Shown here: one piece after another, positions 21,871-30,134 of the stretch
How the letters are laid out: each line of letters starts with the position of its first letter
Position numbering within the stretch: position 1 is the first letter of the stretch
Assembly (NCBI RefSeq): GCF_001013475.1
Contig: NZ_JZEF01000002.1
Span: 1,157,655 to 1,221,654, forward strand
DNA length: 64,000 nucleotides
Source: Xanthomonas arboricola pv. juglandis
GTDB lineage: Bacteria > Pseudomonadota > Gammaproteobacteria > Xanthomonadales > Xanthomonadaceae
Direction of reading: 5' to 3'
Notes under the pieces: model-generated
Database searches by the model: none
What the model was told of the DNA's origin: nothing
What the model saw: the letters and a program-made list of their open reading frames with translations, nothing else
Made by a program: the position numbers and the translations under genes

Positions 21871-22827
21871 TCACACGGCCGGTTCGGGCACCATGCGCGG
21901 CATCGAGGTGGCGGCGCCTTCCACTTCGGTGGAGCGCGCGGCGTAGCGGGTGGCAAAGCGTACGTGGGTGATGAAGTTGGCAGTCGGCGCCTGCGCCAGC
22001 GAGGCCACCAGCGCGCCGTTGAAGGCGTCGCCGGCGCCGGTGGTGTCCACCGTCTGCGCGCTTTCCGCGCCCACGCGGTAATGCGCGGCCGTGTCGCCGC
22101 GCAGCTGTTCTTCCGCATGCGAGATGAAGGCGCCCACCGATCCCAGCGTCACCACCACGGTACCGCCCGGTAGCAGCTTGCGGCACAGCGAATGCAGCGT
22201 GTTGCCGTCCAGCGCCGCCACATCGTCGGCATTGATGCGTTCGCCAACATGGCGGCCGAGCAGGGCCGCAAATTCGGTTTCGTTCGGCGTCAGCACGTCC
22301 GACAGCTTGAGCAGGCCGATCGAGGTCGGCGCATTGGCCGGTGCGGCGTTGAGCACGGTCAGCACGCCGCATTCGCGTGCCAGCGCCAGCGCCGATTCGA
22401 TGGTCTCCGCCGGCGATTCCAGCTGCGCCAGCAACACGCCGGACGAGGCCACCAACGCGCGCTGGTTGTCCACGAACGCTGCGCTCAGCACCGAGTTGGC
22501 ACCGGCGCCGATCACGATGGTGTTGCGGCCGTGCGCGTCGACATAGATACCGCCGGTGCCGGTCGGCTCATTGCTGGGCTCGGCGATCAACGCAAAGCCG
22601 TCGTGCGCAGCCAGCGAGCGCGCCAGCGCGCCGCCGGCATCGTCGCCCAGCGCGCACAGGAAGTGCGTCCTGGCGCCGGCACGTGCGGCCGCGACCGCCT
22701 GGTTGAAGCCCTTGCCTCCCGGGCCGGTGCTGTAGCGACCGGCGATGGTGGCACCCGGCGCAGGCAGGACATCACAGCGCCACACGTGATCGACATTGAA
22801 GGACCCGACAACGACGACCGAACTCAT
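21871..22827 (-). CDS. rbsK: Ribokinase (PfkB-family sugar kinase)
   Basis: The 318-residue protein phosphorylates a sugar, most likely ribose to ribose-5-phosphate. It has the N-terminal PfkB signature GPGGKGFNQAVAAARAGA and the catalytic DTTGAGDAFNGALV motif, whose Asp is the base. It also has LTPNETEF and VVVTLGSVGA for nucleotide binding. The start at 22827 (MSSVVVVGSFNVDH) agrees with the ribokinase N-terminus; an ATG at 22878 is 51 bp further out. No ribose transporter or repressor gene is adjacent, so the exact sugar is inferred from sequence resemblance. Confidence 0.85.
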   Translation of the reverse strand: MSSVVVVGSFNVDHVWRCDVLPAPGATIAGRYSTGPGGKGFNQAVAAARAGARTHFLCALGDDAGGALARSLAAHDGFALIAEPSNEPTGTGGIYVDAHGRNTIVIGAGANSVLSAAFVDNQRALVASSGVLLAQLESPAETIESALALARECGVLTVLNAAPANAPTSIGLLKLSDVLTPNETEFAALLGRHVGERINADDVAALDGNTLHSLCRKLLPGGTVVVTLGSVGAFISHAEEQLRGDTAAHYRVGAESAQTVDTTGAGDAFNGALVASLAQAPTANFITHVRFATRYAARSTEVEGAATSMPRMVPEPAV

Positions 22828-22852
22828 AAATACCCTTGACTTGAATGACTGA

Positions 22853-23072
22853 ATGCTGATCGGCAAGCAATGCTTCAAGCACGTGTTGATGCCTGTGGAC
22901 TTCGTGGCCGATGTAATCGGTAAGCCATCCCTCAGCTGTCACGCCGGCAGGAATGGACGCTCGGAAGAACGTGCGGCTCATCTGGCTGTTCGCATTTCTT
23001 TCCGGAGCCGATAGAACCGGTGGTACTCGTGTGCTTACCGGCATGGGACCTTGAGCGGCATCGATGCCGCGC
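22853..23072. repeat. Dispersed repeat shared with 13728-13951
   Basis: Left end TGCTGATCGGCAAGCA and right end CCGGCATGGGACCTTGAGCG match the 13.7-13.95 kb element. The right end includes the inverted repeat GCGGCATCGATGCCGC. It fills most of the 330-bp gap between the divergent ribokinase and aldo/keto reductase genes. Confidence 0.55.
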
Positions 23073-23157
23073 AACCCTGTCGCCCCGGCAGCACCACGTC
23101 CTACACTGCGCACGCCGATCCGGGGCAGGGCGCCGCGGAGGTTGCTGGAGTCTGCCA

Positions 23158-24126
23158 ATGCAATACCGTCGTCTGGGGTCCACCGGGCTGCAACTGTCGG
23201 CCCTGTCGTTCGGGGCCTGGGTCACCTTCGGCAAGCAGATCGGGCGTAGCGAAGCGCGCAACCTGATTGCCGCCGCCTGGGACAACGGCATCAATTTCTT
23301 CGACAACGCCGAGGTCTACGCACGCGGCCGCGCCGAAGAGGTGATGGGCGATGTGATCGCCGACCTGCGCCTGCCGCGCGATGGTTACTGCGTGTCGAGC
23401 AAGGTGTTCTTCGGCGCGGTGGACAGCCCGCGCCCGACCCAGCGCGGACTCTCGCGCAAGCATGTCACCGACGCCTGCCATGCCGCGCTCAAGCGCCTGC
23501 GCGTGGACTATCTGGACCTGTACTTCTGCCACCGGCCCGATCCGGACACGCCGATCCGCGAAACCGTGCGCAGCATGGATGCCCTGATCCGCCAGGGCAA
23601 AGTGTTGTACTGGGGCACCTCCGAGTGGAGCGCCGAGCAGTTGCGCGAGGCCATCAGCATCGCCGGGCAGGAACACCTGCACGCTCCGGCGATGGAGCAA
23701 CCGCAGTACAACCTGCTGCACCGCGACCGTCTGGAGCGCGAATACGCGCCGCTGTGCGAGGGCGGGCTGGGCACCACGATCTGGTCGCCGCTGGCCTCGG
23801 GCCTGCTGACCGGTAAGTACAACGCCGGCGTGGACGCAGACAGCCGCCTCGGCCAGCCGGGCAATCAATGGCTGCAGGACGAAGTGCTGGGCGCACCGGA
23901 AGCGCGCCGCCTGGAACGCGCCCGCGCGTTCTGCGCGTTGGCCTCCGAGCTGGGCCAGTCGCCCGCACGCCTGGCCATCGCCTGGTGCCTGCGCAACCCG
24001 CACGTGTCCACGGTGATCCTGGGGGCCAGCCGGGTCGCGCAGCTGGAAGAAAATCTCGGCGCGCTGGAGACCTTGACCCAGGTCGATGCCGATGGTTGGG
24101 CACGGGTGGAGGCGGCGACGCACTGA
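23158..24126 (+). CDS. Aldo/keto reductase (potassium-channel beta-subunit-like)
   Basis: The 322-residue NADPH-dependent TIM-barrel reductase has the catalytic Asp and Tyr in FFDNAEVYARGRAEE, Lys in SSKVFF and His in YFCHRPDP. The cofactor-side segments WGTSEWSAEQL, WSPLASGLLTGKYN and VILGASRVAQLEENL are also present. The last two resemble the KCNAB/YghZ branch, which reduces aldehydes such as methylglyoxal. The start at 23158 is the family N-terminus (MQYRRLGSTGLQLS); the upstream in-frame extension covers repeat DNA. Its physiological substrate is unknown. Confidence 0.9.
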   Translation: MQYRRLGSTGLQLSALSFGAWVTFGKQIGRSEARNLIAAAWDNGINFFDNAEVYARGRAEEVMGDVIADLRLPRDGYCVSSKVFFGAVDSPRPTQRGLSRKHVTDACHAALKRLRVDYLDLYFCHRPDPDTPIRETVRSMDALIRQGKVLYWGTSEWSAEQLREAISIAGQEHLHAPAMEQPQYNLLHRDRLEREYAPLCEGGLGTTIWSPLASGLLTGKYNAGVDADSRLGQPGNQWLQDEVLGAPEARRLERARAFCALASELGQSPARLAIAWCLRNPHVSTVILGASRVAQLEENLGALETLTQVDADGWARVEAATH

Positions 24127-24136
24127 GGAGTACCTC

Positions 24137-24367
24137 ATGCGGTGGGCGCAAGTGCGGGACGGTTGGCTGCGACGCTTTTTTGGCGGGCGCTTCAAAACAA
24201 GCGAGAAGCCGCATCTGACCGGTCGTGCACGTCAGCCAACCTCTGCGGCACAAGGTGCGTCATGCCAGTCGCGCTTTCGCTTGCCAGTGCGTGCCTTCCA
24301 CCTGCGATGTAATCAGCAAGGCCAACGATCACCGTGCGTAAAAACCGCTGGTGGAACCCGTGGCTAG
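24137..24367 (+). CDS. Possible small basic protein (doubtful)
   Basis: A 76-codon frame starts at an ATG 7 nt after a strong GAGGAG ribosome site, beginning MRWAQVRDGWLRRFF. It has no recognisable domain, and the rest is Arg/Ser-rich as in non-coding frames of this genome. The ribosome site lies in TGAGG-AGTA-CCTCA, a 5-bp hairpin ending at the start codon. The rest of the 375-bp gap contains only the Fur-box promoter of hemP. Confidence 0.2.
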   Translation: MRWAQVRDGWLRRFFGGRFKTSEKPHLTGRARQPTSAAQGASCQSRFRLPVRAFHLRCNQQGQRSPCVKTAGGTRG

Positions 24368-24449
24368 ATCCTTTCAATAGGCAAGGTAAATCAAAATCAT
24401 TTAACCCATACAAAGTTCGTGCCAAGAAGATGAGAATAGCTCTTGATCA

Positions 24450-24468
24450 TTAAATGAGAATGGTTATT
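24450..24468 (+). promoter_or_regulatory. Fur box upstream of hemP
   Basis: TTAAATGAGAATGGTTATT matches the 19-bp Fur consensus at 12 positions by my count, including the central AATGA-AAT and the right-hand TTAT. It lies 33 bp before the hemP start in a locally AT-rich stretch. A further TGAGAAT half-site is present at 24431. Repression by Fur with iron is inferred from the family context. Confidence 0.75.
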
Positions 24469-24501
24469 ATTTGTCTGGCCAACAGACTGGAGATCCAGAT
24501 C

Positions 24502-24699
24502 ATGACCGCTCATCCCGTGCTGCTCCGCTCCGAACCGGTCAACCTGCGCGACCGCGCTGCTCCGCGCGCCGTCCCTGCAGAAGACCTCATCAGCAGCGAG
24601 GCGCTGCTCAAAGGCCGTCGCGAAGTGCTGATCCAGCATGGCGACCGCGTCTATCGCCTGCGCCATACCAGCAACGACAAGCTCATCCTGACCAAGTAA
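24502..24699 (+). CDS. hemP: HemP-family hemin uptake protein
   Basis: This 65-residue protein has the conserved HemP ending HGDRVYRLRHTSNDKLILTK and a central ISSEALLKGRREV helix. HemP (HmuP in Bradyrhizobium and Burkholderia) is a small protein needed for expression or function of haem uptake genes. It follows the Fur box and precedes the haem receptor by 156 bp. The ATG at 24502 is chosen over 24454 because the family begins here and 24454 lies inside the Fur box. Confidence 0.9.
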   Translation: MTAHPVLLRSEPVNLRDRAAPRAVPAEDLISSEALLKGRREVLIQHGDRVYRLRHTSNDKLILTK

Positions 24700-24855
24700 G
24701 TTCCACCCTCCGATTCCGCGCATTGGCGCAGGGAATCGGGTTGCCTGCCGCGGGCGTTGCCGCCGCCGTCCGCGCACCCCACGCTCTCCCCCGGCGGCCG
24801 GTCGCGGCCTAGTCTGCAGCACGCGCTGCCGGGAACTTCCCTTCAAAGGTTCCCG

Positions 24856-27087
24856 ATGATTCGCCTGCATCCGCTGGTGGTCGCGCTGTCGCTTGCGCTG
24901 CCTGCTCTTCCGTTGAGTGCCCACGCTGCCGACCTCGCCGCCAGTGGTGATGCCGCGCGCGAGGTTCACGACTTCGACCGGTTGCAGGTGACCGCCACGC
25001 GCACCCAGCGTGCCCTGGTCGATGTGCCGAGCACGGTGGATGTGATCGATCGCGAGCAACTGGACAACCAACTGGTGCGCGAGCTCAAGGATCTGTTCCG
25101 CTACACGCCCGGCGTGTCGGTGACCAGCAGCAGCGGCCGCTTCACCGGCGCCAACGGCATCCGCATCCGCGGGCTGGACGGCAACCGCGTGGCGATCCTG
25201 GTCGACAACGTCCCGGTGTCGGACACCTTCAGCTTCGGCAGCTACCTCAACGCCAACCGCAACTTCGTCGATCTGGAAACGCTCAAGCGCGTCGAAGTGG
25301 TGCGCGGGCCGGCCAGCTCGCTGTACGGTTCCGACGCGCTGGGCGGTGTGGTGGCCTTCGTCACCAAGGATCCATCCGATTACCTGAGTGCCGACAAGCA
25401 CAGCTATGTCGGCCTGAAGTTCGGCTACGAAGGCGACTGGAACGGCCTGTTCGCCGGTGCCACCGGCGCGTTCGGCGGCGAGCGCTGGAGCGGCATGGTG
25501 GCGGTCAGCCATCGCCAGGGCCAGGAAGCACAGAACCAGGGCGACAACCGCAGCCGCGATTTCACCCGTACTGCGGCCAACCCGCAGCGCATCGATGGCC
25601 GCAGCGTGCTGGCCAAGCTGGTGTACGCGCCCAGCGCGCAGCAGCGTTTCAAGCTCACCGTGGAAGGCAACGAAGACTACGGCAGCATCGAGGCATTGAC
25701 CGGCATCGACCCGCGTGTGACCACGCCATCGCAGCGCATCCTGTCGCAGGACGGACGCGACCATCAGACCCGCGCGCGCGTCTCGCTGCGCCACGAACTG
25801 GATGAGTTGGATTGGGCGCTGGCCGACGATCTGCAGTGGCAGCTGTATCGCCAGGACAGCGAGAGCCTGCAGCGCACCGACGAGCTGCGCGGCAACAACA
25901 CGCGCCGTCATAACGAACACAACTTCGATCAGCGCGTGTACGGCCTGCTGGTCAACGCACACAAAGCCATCGACACCGGCACGCTCAGCCACGACATCAC
26001 CTATGGGCTGGACGGCACCTGGACCGACACCCGCGCCAAGCGCGATGGCTACTCGGTCAATCTGGCCAATGGCGTGGTCACTAATCGCGTGGGTCAGGAC
26101 GTGTTCCCGGTGCGCGATTTCCCCAAGAGCGAGACCACCAAGCTCGGGCTGTATGCGCAGGACGAGATCCGCCTGTTCGATGGAAAGCTGTCGCTGACGC
26201 CGGGCGTGCGCGTGGATTACTTCCGGCTGTCGCCGCAGGTGGACGACATCTTCCGCGAAGACAATCCCGGCGTTGCCGCCGAGACCATCGATGAAACGCA
26301 GGTGTCTCCCAAGTTCGGTGCGGTGTGGCGGTTTTCGGACGCCTGGTCGGCGTATGCCAATTACGCGCACGGCTTCCGCGCGCCGCCATACAACGACGTC
26401 AATATCGGCTTCACCAATCTGCAGGCGCGCTACACCGCCATCGCCAATCCGGAACTGAAATCGGAGACCAGCCGTGGTGGCGAACTGGGGCTGCGTTTCA
26501 ATGATGCAGTCGGCTATCTGGGTGTCAGCGTGTACTACACCGACTACCGCAACTTCATCGAATCGTATGCGCCGGCCGGCTTCAATGCCGAAGGGCTGAT
26601 GCTGTTCCAGTCGCGCAACGTGGACGATGTGGTGATCAAGGGTGCCGAAGCGCGCGGGGGAATCGATCTGGGCGCCCTGGCCGGCTGGCAGGGTTGGTCG
26701 CTCAACAGCGCCGTGGCGTATGCGGAAGGCGACAATCTCACCGACGACACCCCGCTCAACTCGGTCGACCCGCTACGTGGCACGCTCGGCGTGGCCTTCG
26801 ACAGCGATGCCTGGGGCGCGGAACTGATCGGCACCTTCGTCGCGCGCAAGCGTCGCCCGCAGCTGGACAGCTATTACACCCCGGCCGGTTACGCCACGCT
26901 GGACCTGATGGGGCATTGGCAGTTCGCACCCGGTGCCAAGGTCACCGCCGGCATCTTCAATCTGGCCGACCGCCGCTATGTGGACTGGAATGCGCTGCCC
27001 AACGGTACGCTGGCCAGCAGCACGGTGCTCGATCGCTTCACCGGCGCCGGGCGCACCGCCTCGGTCAGCCTGGCGGTGAGCTGGTAG
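24856..27087 (+). CDS. TonB-dependent haem/haemoglobin receptor
   Basis: The 743-residue outer-membrane protein has a signal peptide (MIRLHPLVVALSLALPALPL...AHA), a TonB box-like stretch DRLQVTATR and a plug domain. The plug carries IRGLDGNRVAILVDNVPV and VEVVRGPASSLYGSDALGG. A 22-strand beta-barrel follows, ending in the aromatic-rich SVSLAVSW. In the barrel, GFRAPPYNDV and IANPELKSE correspond to the FRAP and NPNL boxes of haem receptors. I see no His between them, where HemR-type receptors carry one. It imports haem with TonB energy and is expected to be repressed by Fur with iron. Confidence 0.92.
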   Translation: MIRLHPLVVALSLALPALPLSAHAADLAASGDAAREVHDFDRLQVTATRTQRALVDVPSTVDVIDREQLDNQLVRELKDLFRYTPGVSVTSSSGRFTGANGIRIRGLDGNRVAILVDNVPVSDTFSFGSYLNANRNFVDLETLKRVEVVRGPASSLYGSDALGGVVAFVTKDPSDYLSADKHSYVGLKFGYEGDWNGLFAGATGAFGGERWSGMVAVSHRQGQEAQNQGDNRSRDFTRTAANPQRIDGRSVLAKLVYAPSAQQRFKLTVEGNEDYGSIEALTGIDPRVTTPSQRILSQDGRDHQTRARVSLRHELDELDWALADDLQWQLYRQDSESLQRTDELRGNNTRRHNEHNFDQRVYGLLVNAHKAIDTGTLSHDITYGLDGTWTDTRAKRDGYSVNLANGVVTNRVGQDVFPVRDFPKSETTKLGLYAQDEIRLFDGKLSLTPGVRVDYFRLSPQVDDIFREDNPGVAAETIDETQVSPKFGAVWRFSDAWSAYANYAHGFRAPPYNDVNIGFTNLQARYTAIANPELKSETSRGGELGLRFNDAVGYLGVSVYYTDYRNFIESYAPAGFNAEGLMLFQSRNVDDVVIKGAEARGGIDLGALAGWQGWSLNSAVAYAEGDNLTDDTPLNSVDPLRGTLGVAFDSDAWGAELIGTFVARKRRPQLDSYYTPAGYATLDLMGHWQFAPGAKVTAGIFNLADRRYVDWNALPNGTLASSTVLDRFTGAGRTASVSLAVSW

Positions 27088-27092
27088 CGGCC

Positions 27093-27725
27093 ATGCCCAT
27101 CGCCCGCCCGCTGCCGTCGTTGTCGCATGCACGTGCCACCCGCGCTGCGTTGCCGCGGCCGCAGCAGTTGGCGGCGTTGGGCACGGTGCTGTGCCTGTAT
27201 CGGCCCGCCTTGGGCAACGAGCTGGATGGCTGGCAGCACGCGGTGGATGCGGCGGCGTGCCGGCAGGTCGACAGCGATGGCGTGCGGGAGAGCATCTGGT
27301 TTTTCGATGCCGAGGGGCAGTGCTGCTGGCGGATCTGCCTGCTGCCTGACAGCGATTTCCTGATCTGGGATCGCCTGGTCTCGCGGCTGCCGCCGTTGCC
27401 GATGGAAACCCATGAGCTCGGCGTCGGCGAGCGGCTGTGGCGTCGTCTGGCCGGGCGCATGCGTGGGGAGGCGTGGCGCTTGAGCGCGCTGCGCCTGCAG
27501 GCCGCCACCACCCGCGAGCAGCCGTTTGTCGCCAGCCTGGCGACCGTGTCGGCGCTGGGCGCGGAAGTTGCCGCACGCCTGGCGCGCGAAGAGGGCATCG
27601 ACGGCCGCGTGGCGGTGGACGATTGCTGCTGCGCGCGCGCTGCCGCCTTGCGCACGGCCTCCGCCACATCCAGCAACAACAACCCATCCGACATGACCAC
27701 GTCGCTGATGCGCCTGCGCCGCTGA
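27093..27725 (+). CDS. Hemin-transport-associated protein (uncharacterised)
   Basis: The 210-residue protein starts 5 bp after the receptor stop and is therefore in its operon. It has GTVLCLYRPALGN, ESIWFFDAEGQCCWRICLLP and SDFLIWDRLVSRLP, which look like a shortened, diverged hemin-binding domain of the kind annotated as hemin transport protein in xanthomonads. A cluster of three Cys (DDCCCARAAA) lies near the C-terminus. No signal peptide is seen, so it is probably cytosolic and may handle incoming haem. The role is inferred from position. Confidence 0.65.
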   Translation: MPIARPLPSLSHARATRAALPRPQQLAALGTVLCLYRPALGNELDGWQHAVDAAACRQVDSDGVRESIWFFDAEGQCCWRICLLPDSDFLIWDRLVSRLPPLPMETHELGVGERLWRRLAGRMRGEAWRLSALRLQAATTREQPFVASLATVSALGAEVAARLAREEGIDGRVAVDDCCCARAAALRTASATSSNNNPSDMTTSLMRLRR

Positions 27726-27752
27726 CGTCTCCAACCACTCCCGAGAGTTCCG

Positions 27753-28676
27753 ATGAGCCGAACGTTTTCTCGTTGTATCGCACTGACGCTGAGCCTGTTG
27801 CCGTTGATTGCCGCCGCCGACGCCCAGCGCGACCGCCAGAGCATCCTGGCGATGCAGGGCGAATACGCGGTGGACTTTGCCTTCGACGAGACGGTGTTGC
27901 TCAAGCCCGGTTACGAGCGTGCATCGGCCATGCGCAGCGGCGCCAGCGAAGTGGTGATCGTGGTGGAGGATTCACCGCGCAAGCTGGTGCTGCAGCATCT
28001 GCTGGTCGACGAGAAGAGCAAGCACGTGACCAAGCATTGGCGGCAGGACTGGATCTACGAGGCGCCGCAGCGTTTCGAATTCAGCGCCGATCAGACCTGG
28101 ACGGTGCACGCGCTGCCGCCGGCAGTCACCACCGGCGCCTGGACCCAGTGCGTCTACGAGGTCAGCGACGCGCCACGCTATTGCGGCACCGGGCGCTGGG
28201 ACTATGCCGACGGCCATCCCACCTGGACCAGCGACCTGAGCTGGCGCCCGTTGCCGCGCCGCGAGTACACCAAGCGCAGCGACTACAACGCGCTCGCGGT
28301 GATCAATCGCCACACGCTCACGCCCAACGGCTGGACCCACGAACAGTTCAACACCAAGGTGCTGCGCAAGCCCGACGGCAGCCAGGAAGCGATCGCGCGC
28401 GAGTTCGGCTTCAACGATTACCGCAAGACCACCGAGGTCGACTTCGCCCCGGCCTATGCGTACTGGAAGGGCACCCAAGGCTACTGGGCCAAGGTGCGCA
28501 CGCGCTGGGCCAGGTTCCTCGATACGCCACCCGGCCTGCATCTGAAGACCAAGCCGGACGGCATGGCGATGATCATGCCGATGTTCCAGCAGGCCGAGGC
28601 GGTGCAGAACGGCAAGCGGGTCCAGGATGCGCAGCTGGACGCGGTGTTCGCGCAGTGGGTCGAACCGGCGAACTAG
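27753..28676 (+). CDS. DUF6607-like secreted protein
   Basis: The 307-residue protein has a cleavable signal peptide (MSRTFSRCIALTLSLLPLIAAADA). The mature part is rich in Trp and Tyr, with HWRQDWIYEAPQRFEFSAD, WTQCVYEVSDAPRYCGTG (two Cys that could pair) and WRPLPRREYTKRSDYNA. I place it in DUF6607 from resemblance; function unknown. It lies 27 bp after the hemin-associated gene, so it is probably the last cistron of the Fur-controlled haem operon and acts in the periplasm. Its last 42 codons are the template of the downstream 260-bp tandem array. Confidence 0.75.
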   Translation: MSRTFSRCIALTLSLLPLIAAADAQRDRQSILAMQGEYAVDFAFDETVLLKPGYERASAMRSGASEVVIVVEDSPRKLVLQHLLVDEKSKHVTKHWRQDWIYEAPQRFEFSADQTWTVHALPPAVTTGAWTQCVYEVSDAPRYCGTGRWDYADGHPTWTSDLSWRPLPRREYTKRSDYNALAVINRHTLTPNGWTHEQFNTKVLRKPDGSQEAIAREFGFNDYRKTTEVDFAPAYAYWKGTQGYWAKVRTRWARFLDTPPGLHLKTKPDGMAMIMPMFQQAEAVQNGKRVQDAQLDAVFAQWVEPAN

Positions 28677-29574
28677 CCACCCGCATGCCGTAGGAGCGCA
28701 CCAGGGCGCGACGTGGCATTCCCGAAAACGCCCATCGCGCCGCGGGACGCTCCTGCGAGGTCGCGCCCTGGTGCGCTCCTACGAGCGAGACGGCTGGAAG
28801 GGCGCCCAGCAAACCGGACGGCATGGCGATGATCATGCCGATGTTCCAGCAGGCCGAGGCGGTGCAGAACGGCAAGCGGGTCAAGGACGCGCAGCTGGAC
28901 GCGGTGTTCGCGCAGTGGGTCGAACCGGCGAACTAGGCATCCGCATGCGGTAGGAGCGCACCGGGGCGCGACGTGGCATTCCCGAAAACGCCCATCCCGC
29001 TGCGGGACGCTCCTGCGAGGTCGCGCCCTGGTGCGCTCCTACGAGCGAGACGGCTGGAAGGGCGCCCAGCAAACCGGACGGCATGGCGATGATCATGCCG
29101 ATGTTCCAGCAGGCCGAGGCGGTGCAGAACGGCAAGCGGGTCAAGGACGCGCAGCTGGACGCGGTGTTCGCGCAGTGGGTCGAACCGGCGAACTAGGCAT
29201 CCGCATGCGGTAGGAGCGCACCGGGGCGCGACGTGGCATTCCCGAAAACGCCCATCCCGCTGCGGGACGCTCCTGCGAGGTCGCGCCCTGGTGCGCTCCT
29301 ACGAGCGAGACGGCTGGAAGGGCGCCCAGCAAACCGGACGGCATGGCGATGATCATGCCGATGTTCCAGCAGGCCGAGGCGGTGCAGAGCGGCAAGCGGA
29401 TCAAGGACGCGCAGCTGGACGCGGTGTTCGCGCAGTGGGTCGAACCGGCGAACTAGGCATCCGCATGCGGTAGGAGCGCACCGGGGCGCGACGTGGCATT
29501 CCCGAAAACGCCCATCCCGCTGCGGGACGCTCCTGCGAGGTCGCGCCCTGGTGCGCTCCTACGAGCGAGACGGC
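28551..29574 (+). repeat. Tandem array of four 260-bp units built from a gene 3' end plus REP
   Basis: Units begin at 28551, 28811, 29071 and 29331, a constant period of 260 bp; the last is 244 bp. Each carries the final 42 codons of the DUF6607-like gene, starting A(A/G)(A/G)CCGGACGGCATGGCG and ending GGCGAACTAG, followed by a 'TAGGAGCGCACC...GGTGCGCTCCTACGAG' REP hairpin. Unit 1 is the real gene end. Units 2 and 3 are almost identical to each other, and unit 4 has a few changes (CAGAGCGGCAAGCGGATC). Since 260 is not a multiple of 3, the array is not an extension of the protein. The extra units lack a signal peptide and a convincing ribosome site. Confidence 0.93.
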
Positions 29575-29594
29575 AGTTAGCCGTTCAAGAGCCG

Positions 29595-29948
29595 TTATTC
29601 CTTGAACATCAGGAATGCCGCGACCAGGATCAAGCCGAATGCGGCCCAATGATTCCACTTCAACGACTGGCCCAGGTAGAAGGTCGAGAAGCCGGCGAAC
29701 ACCAGCAGCGTGATCACTTCCTGCATGCCCTTGAGCTGTGGCGCCGAGTACACCGCGCTGCCCAGGCGGTTACCCGGTACCTGCAGGCAGTATTCGAAGA
29801 ACGCGATGCCCCAGCTGACCAGGATCGCGATCATCAGCGGCGTGCTCTTGTACTTCAGATGCCCGTACCAGGCAAAAGTCATGAACACGTTGCTGGCGAT
29901 CAGCAACAGCACCGGATACAGATAGGCAGTGAAGGGGGCGGTAGGCAT
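29595..29948 (-). CDS. DMT-family (DUF486) small membrane protein
   Basis: The 117-residue protein is almost entirely four hydrophobic helices, with FAWYGHLK after the first, AILVSWGIAFFEYCLQVPGNR in the middle, and QVITLLVFAGFSTFYLG plus WNHWAAFGLILVAAFLMF at the end. This is the DUF486 family of the drug/metabolite transporter superfamily. The substrate is unknown. The ATG at 29948 is used because residues before it are not conserved-looking. The gene ends 20 bp from the tandem array and converges on it. Confidence 0.88.
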   Translation of the reverse strand: MPTAPFTAYLYPVLLLIASNVFMTFAWYGHLKYKSTPLMIAILVSWGIAFFEYCLQVPGNRLGSAVYSAPQLKGMQEVITLLVFAGFSTFYLGQSLKWNHWAAFGLILVAAFLMFKE

Positions 29949-30072
29949 GACGGCAGACGGCAGCAGAGGGGCCGGCAGCATAAGCCAGCCCCGTTAAGCG
30001 CACGCGACCGTGCCGATGAGCCCGGCACGCGGGCTCAGGGCGTTGGTGGCCGGCGCAACACGTTCATCTGCA

Positions 30073-30101
30073 GCGTGGCCAGGCAAAACGCCTGGCCACG
30101 C
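30073..30101. repeat. Perfect inverted repeat between two minus-strand genes
   Basis: GCGTGGCCAGG and CCTGGCCACGC form an 11-bp stem (12 with the next C/G pair) around CAAAACG. It could terminate transcription of the sulfonate operon on the minus strand, but no run of T follows. Confidence 0.5.
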
Positions 30102-30134
30102 ATCGCTGCGCCAGTGGCTCCCGCGATCACCCCC

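Noticed and set aside
24397-26370. Long minus-strand frame opposite the haem receptor
   Set aside because: Composition is that of a mirror frame, and it would run into the hemP/Fur promoter region.
28811-29574. Small genes in repeat units 2-4 encoding the last 36-42 residues of the DUF6607-like protein
   Set aside because: They lack a convincing ribosome site and signal peptide, and the unit length is out of frame; they are duplicated gene tails.
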